Shown here: positions 5,639-7,288 of the stretch, one piece after another
Layout of the letters: each line of letters opens with the position of its first letter
Numbering within the stretch: position 1 is the stretch's first letter
NCBI GenBank assembly: GCA_021806765.1
Contig: JAJZQR010000268.1
Coordinates: 1-7,288, forward strand
Source: Chloroflexota bacterium
GTDB taxonomy: Bacteria > Chloroflexota > UBA6077
Reading direction: 5' to 3'
Length of the DNA stretch: 7,288 nt
Program-made: the position numbers and the translations under genes
The notes under the pieces: generated by a model
Database searches by the model: none
Told to the model about the DNA's origin: nothing
What the model saw: only the letters and a program-made list of their open reading frames with translations

Positions 5639-6181
5639 CTACAAGAAGCTGTCCTGCGGCGGACCACTCAGCAGCAGCCAATCCGCAATATCGGCCTGGG
5701 CTTCGGGATCCTGTTCATAGAGCAGATCGAGAAACTCCCGAGGGCCCAGAATAAGGACGTCATTGCGCACCTGGCCAATGGGAAAGTGATCGCAGTCCGC
5801 TGTCACCAGCACATCAGCTTCCGCAGCCAAGGCTGTTTGCATTATCGGCCAGTCGTTTTCGTCTCCGAGCCAAGACAGGTCAGCCTCAGGTGCGCGGCCG
5901 TAATCCACAGCTTCTAACATCTGGGTCAGATCGTTTATCAAGGAGTTGACCCTCACCGCTGACCGTGACTCCAGTTGCCGAAGCTCACGTACGTCATATC
6001 CCTTTTTGGCTGCTTGCTCCGCAATCCATTCAGTGCGGGTACGTACCAACTCTGCGCTTATCCAATGGCTCCAGAAGCCTCGGACGTGCCTGGTAGCCAC
6101 GGCAGCAACCACAACACGCCGGTCATATCCCGCGAGGACGCTGGTATCCACCGCAATACGGCGGATCGGTGCCCTACGCAA
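5639..6181 (-). CDS. PIN-domain protein, probable VapC-like ribonuclease toxin
   Basis: A 180-residue PIN-domain protein. PIN toxins are Mg2+-dependent endoribonucleases, many of which cut tRNA or rRNA, neutralised by a partner antitoxin. The acidic active-site set is visible: Asp12 in RIAVDTSVLAG, Glu44 in WISAELVRTR, Asp110 in GDENDWPIMQTALAA, and Asp129 with Asp131 in ADVLVTADCDHF. The protein is somewhat longer than classic VapC (about 130-140 residues), with an extra central region (about 50-95) rich in charged residues and a C-terminal tail after GPREFLDLL. I chose TTG 6181: AAGGAG at 6191-6186 lies four bases before it and it overlaps the antitoxin stop by eight bases, a layout typical of translational coupling. 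An ATG at 6223 in the same frame would add 14 residues and overlap the antitoxin by 50 bases. The target RNA cannot be told from sequence. Confidence 0.83.
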   Translation of the reverse strand: MRRAPIRRIAVDTSVLAGYDRRVVVAAVATRHVRGFWSHWISAELVRTRTEWIAEQAAKKGYDVRELRQLESRSAVRVNSLINDLTQMLEAVDYGRAPEADLSWLGDENDWPIMQTALAAEADVLVTADCDHFPIGQVRNDVLILGPREFLDLLYEQDPEAQADIADWLLLSGPPQDSFL

Positions 6182-6563
6182 CTTGCTCCTTATTGGGGCG
6201 ACGTCCACGCCGACGGAGCTCAATGAACTCCTCCGTGGTCGGGTTGCCTTCCTCGTCCATCTCGGCCAGAGTCTTCCTCACACGCACAATGCGCTCAACG
6301 CCCTCTTTCGCTACGAGCCAGCGAGTACCCACAGTCACTCCCTTTAGCACTCCCCGCTCGATCCAGCGTTTCACCGTGGGAATGCTCACCCCCAACCGCT
6401 CCGCCGCTTCACCAGTCGTGTACGTGCCATCCTCGGCCTTGTTCAGCGTTCTCGCCAGACAGTTCAGAGCCTCCCCCAGTGCCGCTTCTTCGGTCTTACG
6501 ATGCGCCGCAGCCATCTCTTTCTGCAACTGGGTAAGCGTATCCAGGGTTGCCATAGTCAGCAT
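6174..6563 (-). CDS. Helix-turn-helix (excisionase/MerR-like) antitoxin and repressor
   Basis: A 129-residue protein placed directly before the PIN gene, as expected of an antitoxin. The N-terminal part (1-45) is a helical, Gln/Glu/Lys-rich segment, perhaps for dimerisation. Residues 48-92 form an HTH_17-type winged helix as in excisionases: YTTGEAAERLGVSIPTVKRWIERG, then the wing VTVGTRWLVAKEGVERI. The charged tail (93-129, ending RRRGRRPNKEQVA) would contact the toxin or DNA. ATG 6563 is supported by GAGGAGGAGG at 6578-6569, five bases upstream. The same frame is open to an ATG pair at 6617-6612 without a ribosome-binding site. Its stop overlaps the toxin start. It probably represses its own promoter at palindromes about 110-130 bases upstream. 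The antitoxin role is inferred from gene order and domain; the HTH itself is clear. Confidence 0.8.
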   Translation of the reverse strand: MLTMATLDTLTQLQKEMAAAHRKTEEAALGEALNCLARTLNKAEDGTYTTGEAAERLGVSIPTVKRWIERGVLKGVTVGTRWLVAKEGVERIVRVRKTLAEMDEEGNPTTEEFIELRRRGRRPNKEQVA

Positions 6564-6650
6564 TGCCGCCTCCTCCTCTATTCGTACAGCCTCCCGGGGG
6601 ATGCGCCTCCTCATCATGAACCATGCTAAAGGGCACGCGCCAGAAGACTC

Positions 6651-6694
6651 TGCGAAGCGTGTGCAGTTATATCACTCAAGTGAACACTTCGCAA
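6651..6694 (-). promoter_or_regulatory. Toxin-antitoxin promoter with operator-like palindromes
   Basis: On the minus strand TTGCGA (6694-6689) and TATAAC (6671-6666) form a near-consensus sigma-70 promoter with a 17-base spacer. The spacer holds TCACT-TG-AGTGA (6683-6672), a perfect 5-bp inverted repeat. A second inverted repeat, TGCGAAG (6693-6687) with CTTCGCA (6657-6651), brackets the -10 box. Binding of the HTH antitoxin at either would block RNA polymerase, the usual autoregulation of such operons. The transcript would have a leader of about 95 bases before ATG 6563. Confidence 0.65.
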
Positions 6695-6737
6695 GTATTG
6701 GACCATCCTGCACTGGGGAAGCCGCATGTAGCAGACT

Positions 6738-7288
6738 CTAGAACTCCACGCCCTTCTGCGCCACGATCCCCTCGTGGTAGGGGTGCTTGATTACTCGCAT
6801 CTCCGTCACCAGGTCGGCCGCGTCGATGATCTCCCGGGGAGCGCCCCGTCCCGTAAGGACCAGATGAACGGCCGCGGGCTTCTCCTGAATCAGAGAGAGG
6901 AGCTGCTCGGTGGAGACCAGTCCCGCGTTGAGAGCCCCCAGCACCTCGTCCAGGATGACCATCTTGTACTCCCCCGATAGCATCTTCTCTCGGGCTGTCC
7001 GGAAGGCTTCGTCGGCCGCCTGCTTGTGTTCCTCCGGAGTTGCTTTGTTCCAGGGGCCGGCGGTGAAGCCCCGGCCGCTCACCGTCCAGTCGACGTAGGG
7101 GGCCAGCATCTTGGCCCCCTCCAGTTCTCCGTAGCGCATGGTGCCCTTGATGAACTGGACGACGGCGACCTTGAAGTGGTGGCCGGCGGCCCTCAGGGCC
7201 ATGCCCAGGGCGGCGGTGGTCTTGCCCTTCCCGTCGCCCGTGAAGACGATGACGAGCCCTTTGGTCTTGAGTTTAGGAGGTTGTTGTG
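6738..7288 (-). CDS. cobO: Cob(I)yrinic acid a,c-diamide adenosyltransferase (CobO/BtuR), 5' end beyond window
   Basis: 182 residues are visible; the frame is open to the window edge, so the first residues are missing. The enzyme transfers the adenosyl group of ATP to the cobalt of Co(I) corrinoids, forming adenosylcobyrinate a,c-diamide or adenosylcobalamin in the cytosol. Visible motifs are the P-loop FTGDGKGKTTAALG (residues 15-28 of the visible part), VAVVQFIKG, the conserved ILDEVLGALNAGLV, LVLTGRGAPREIIDAADLVTEM, and the typical end IKHPYHEGIVAQKGVEF. The C-terminus is complete for the family. The third base of its last Phe codon and its TAG stop (6740-6738) seem to come from the inserted toxin-antitoxin segment, while the older Phe codon and TGA survive next to cobB at 5466-5461. 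An ATG at 7202 in this frame is internal: it would lose the P-loop. Confidence 0.93.
   Translation of the reverse strand, partial: QQPPKLKTKGLVIVFTGDGKGKTTAALGMALRAAGHHFKVAVVQFIKGTMRYGELEGAKMLAPYVDWTVSGRGFTAGPWNKATPEEHKQAADEAFRTAREKMLSGEYKMVILDEVLGALNAGLVSTEQLLSLIQEKPAAVHLVLTGRGAPREIIDAADLVTEMRVIKHPYHEGIVAQKGVEF
6742..6758. repeat. 17-bp direct repeat, right copy (present cobO 3' end)
   Basis: AACTCCACGCCCTTCTG, the last coding bases of cobO on the minus strand (QKGVEF, with the third base of the Phe codon supplied by the segment), identical to 5465-5481. Flanking bases differ on both sides (G6741 versus A5464, and C6759 versus G5482), so the match is exactly 17 bases over a distance of 1277. 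Confidence 0.9.

Larger units (their letters stand above)
5482..6741. mobile_element. Inserted toxin-antitoxin segment between cobO and cobB
   Basis: This 1260-base segment lies between two identical 17-bp direct repeats. It contains only an antitoxin-toxin pair, its promoter and about 155 bases of trailing DNA. Hand counts of single 60-base lines give about 47-58% GC inside (for example 28/60 at 6661-6720 and 34/60 at 5761-5820), against 44/60 at 5161-5220 in cobB and 40/60 at 7021-7080 in cobO. I see no transposase, integrase or terminal inverted repeats: on the minus strand the ends are CTAGAGTCTG and CAATTGCCTC. The way it moved is unknown. Calling it mobile rests on the duplicated target, the split gene pair and the base composition. 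Confidence 0.65.

Noticed and set aside
5461..5667. Small minus-strand frame ending in LQKGVEF
   Set aside because: Only its last codons match cobO; the rest is the trailing DNA of the inserted segment. It is a relic junction, with no ribosome-binding site or conserved body.
5482..6741. Terminal inverted repeats or a transposase for the inserted segment
   Set aside because: The two ends (CTAGAGTCTG and, as reverse complement, GAGGCAATTG) do not match each other, and all coding capacity is taken by the HTH and PIN genes.
1..7288. tRNA, rRNA or other RNA genes
   Set aside because: No cloverleaf with a CCA-type end or rRNA-like conserved stretch was seen on either strand.

Overview
The window looks like GC-rich bacterial chromosome from an organism that makes or remodels cobalamin. 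It carries cobO and cobB together with acyl-CoA and keto-acid catabolic genes. The heptamer (TCAGCNN) filler repeats and the CoA-transferase / HMG-CoA-lyase style of gene cluster would fit an uncultivated Chloroflexota or similar lineage. That placement is inference only; there is no rRNA or other marker gene here.

Layout. (1) 1-505, minus: the N-terminal part of an exported LysM-repeat protein, cut by the window edge. (2) 506-938: a non-coding divergent region with two hairpins. (3) 939-3935, plus: a tightly packed run consisting of an FAH-family hydrolase, a CoA-transferase (CaiB type) reduced to its two ends, an HMG-CoA-lyase-family enzyme, a small three-helix membrane protein and a DUF2721-like membrane protein. 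(4) 3932-5464, minus: cobB (cobyrinate a,c-diamide synthase), converging on the previous run with overlapping stop codons. An in-frame block of about 165 bp of heptamer and palindromic repeats sits in its interdomain linker. (5) 5482-6741: a lower-GC segment carrying an HTH antitoxin and a PIN-domain toxin, both on the minus strand, with their own promoter and operator-like palindromes. (6) 6738-7288, minus: cobO (corrinoid adenosyltransferase), cut by the window edge at its 5' end.

The main result is the junction between cobO and cobB. The 17 bases that encode the cobO C-terminus (QKGVEF) occur twice, at 6742-6758 (the real cobO end) and at 5465-5481 (just before cobB). At the cobB-side copy the old cobO stop still overlaps the cobB TTG start as TTGA. 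The simplest reading is that cobO and cobB were once translationally coupled. The toxin-antitoxin segment (about 1.26 kb) then landed exactly at the cobO stop codon, duplicating 17 bp and supplying a new Phe third base and a new stop codon. No transposase or integrase is visible.

Two further rearrangements are visible. The CoA-transferase gene has lost nearly all of its interior but keeps its start signals and its typical C-terminal EGVI-stop. The repeat block in cobB lengthens the protein without breaking it. Short heptamer units of the same type lie just after the CoA-transferase scar.
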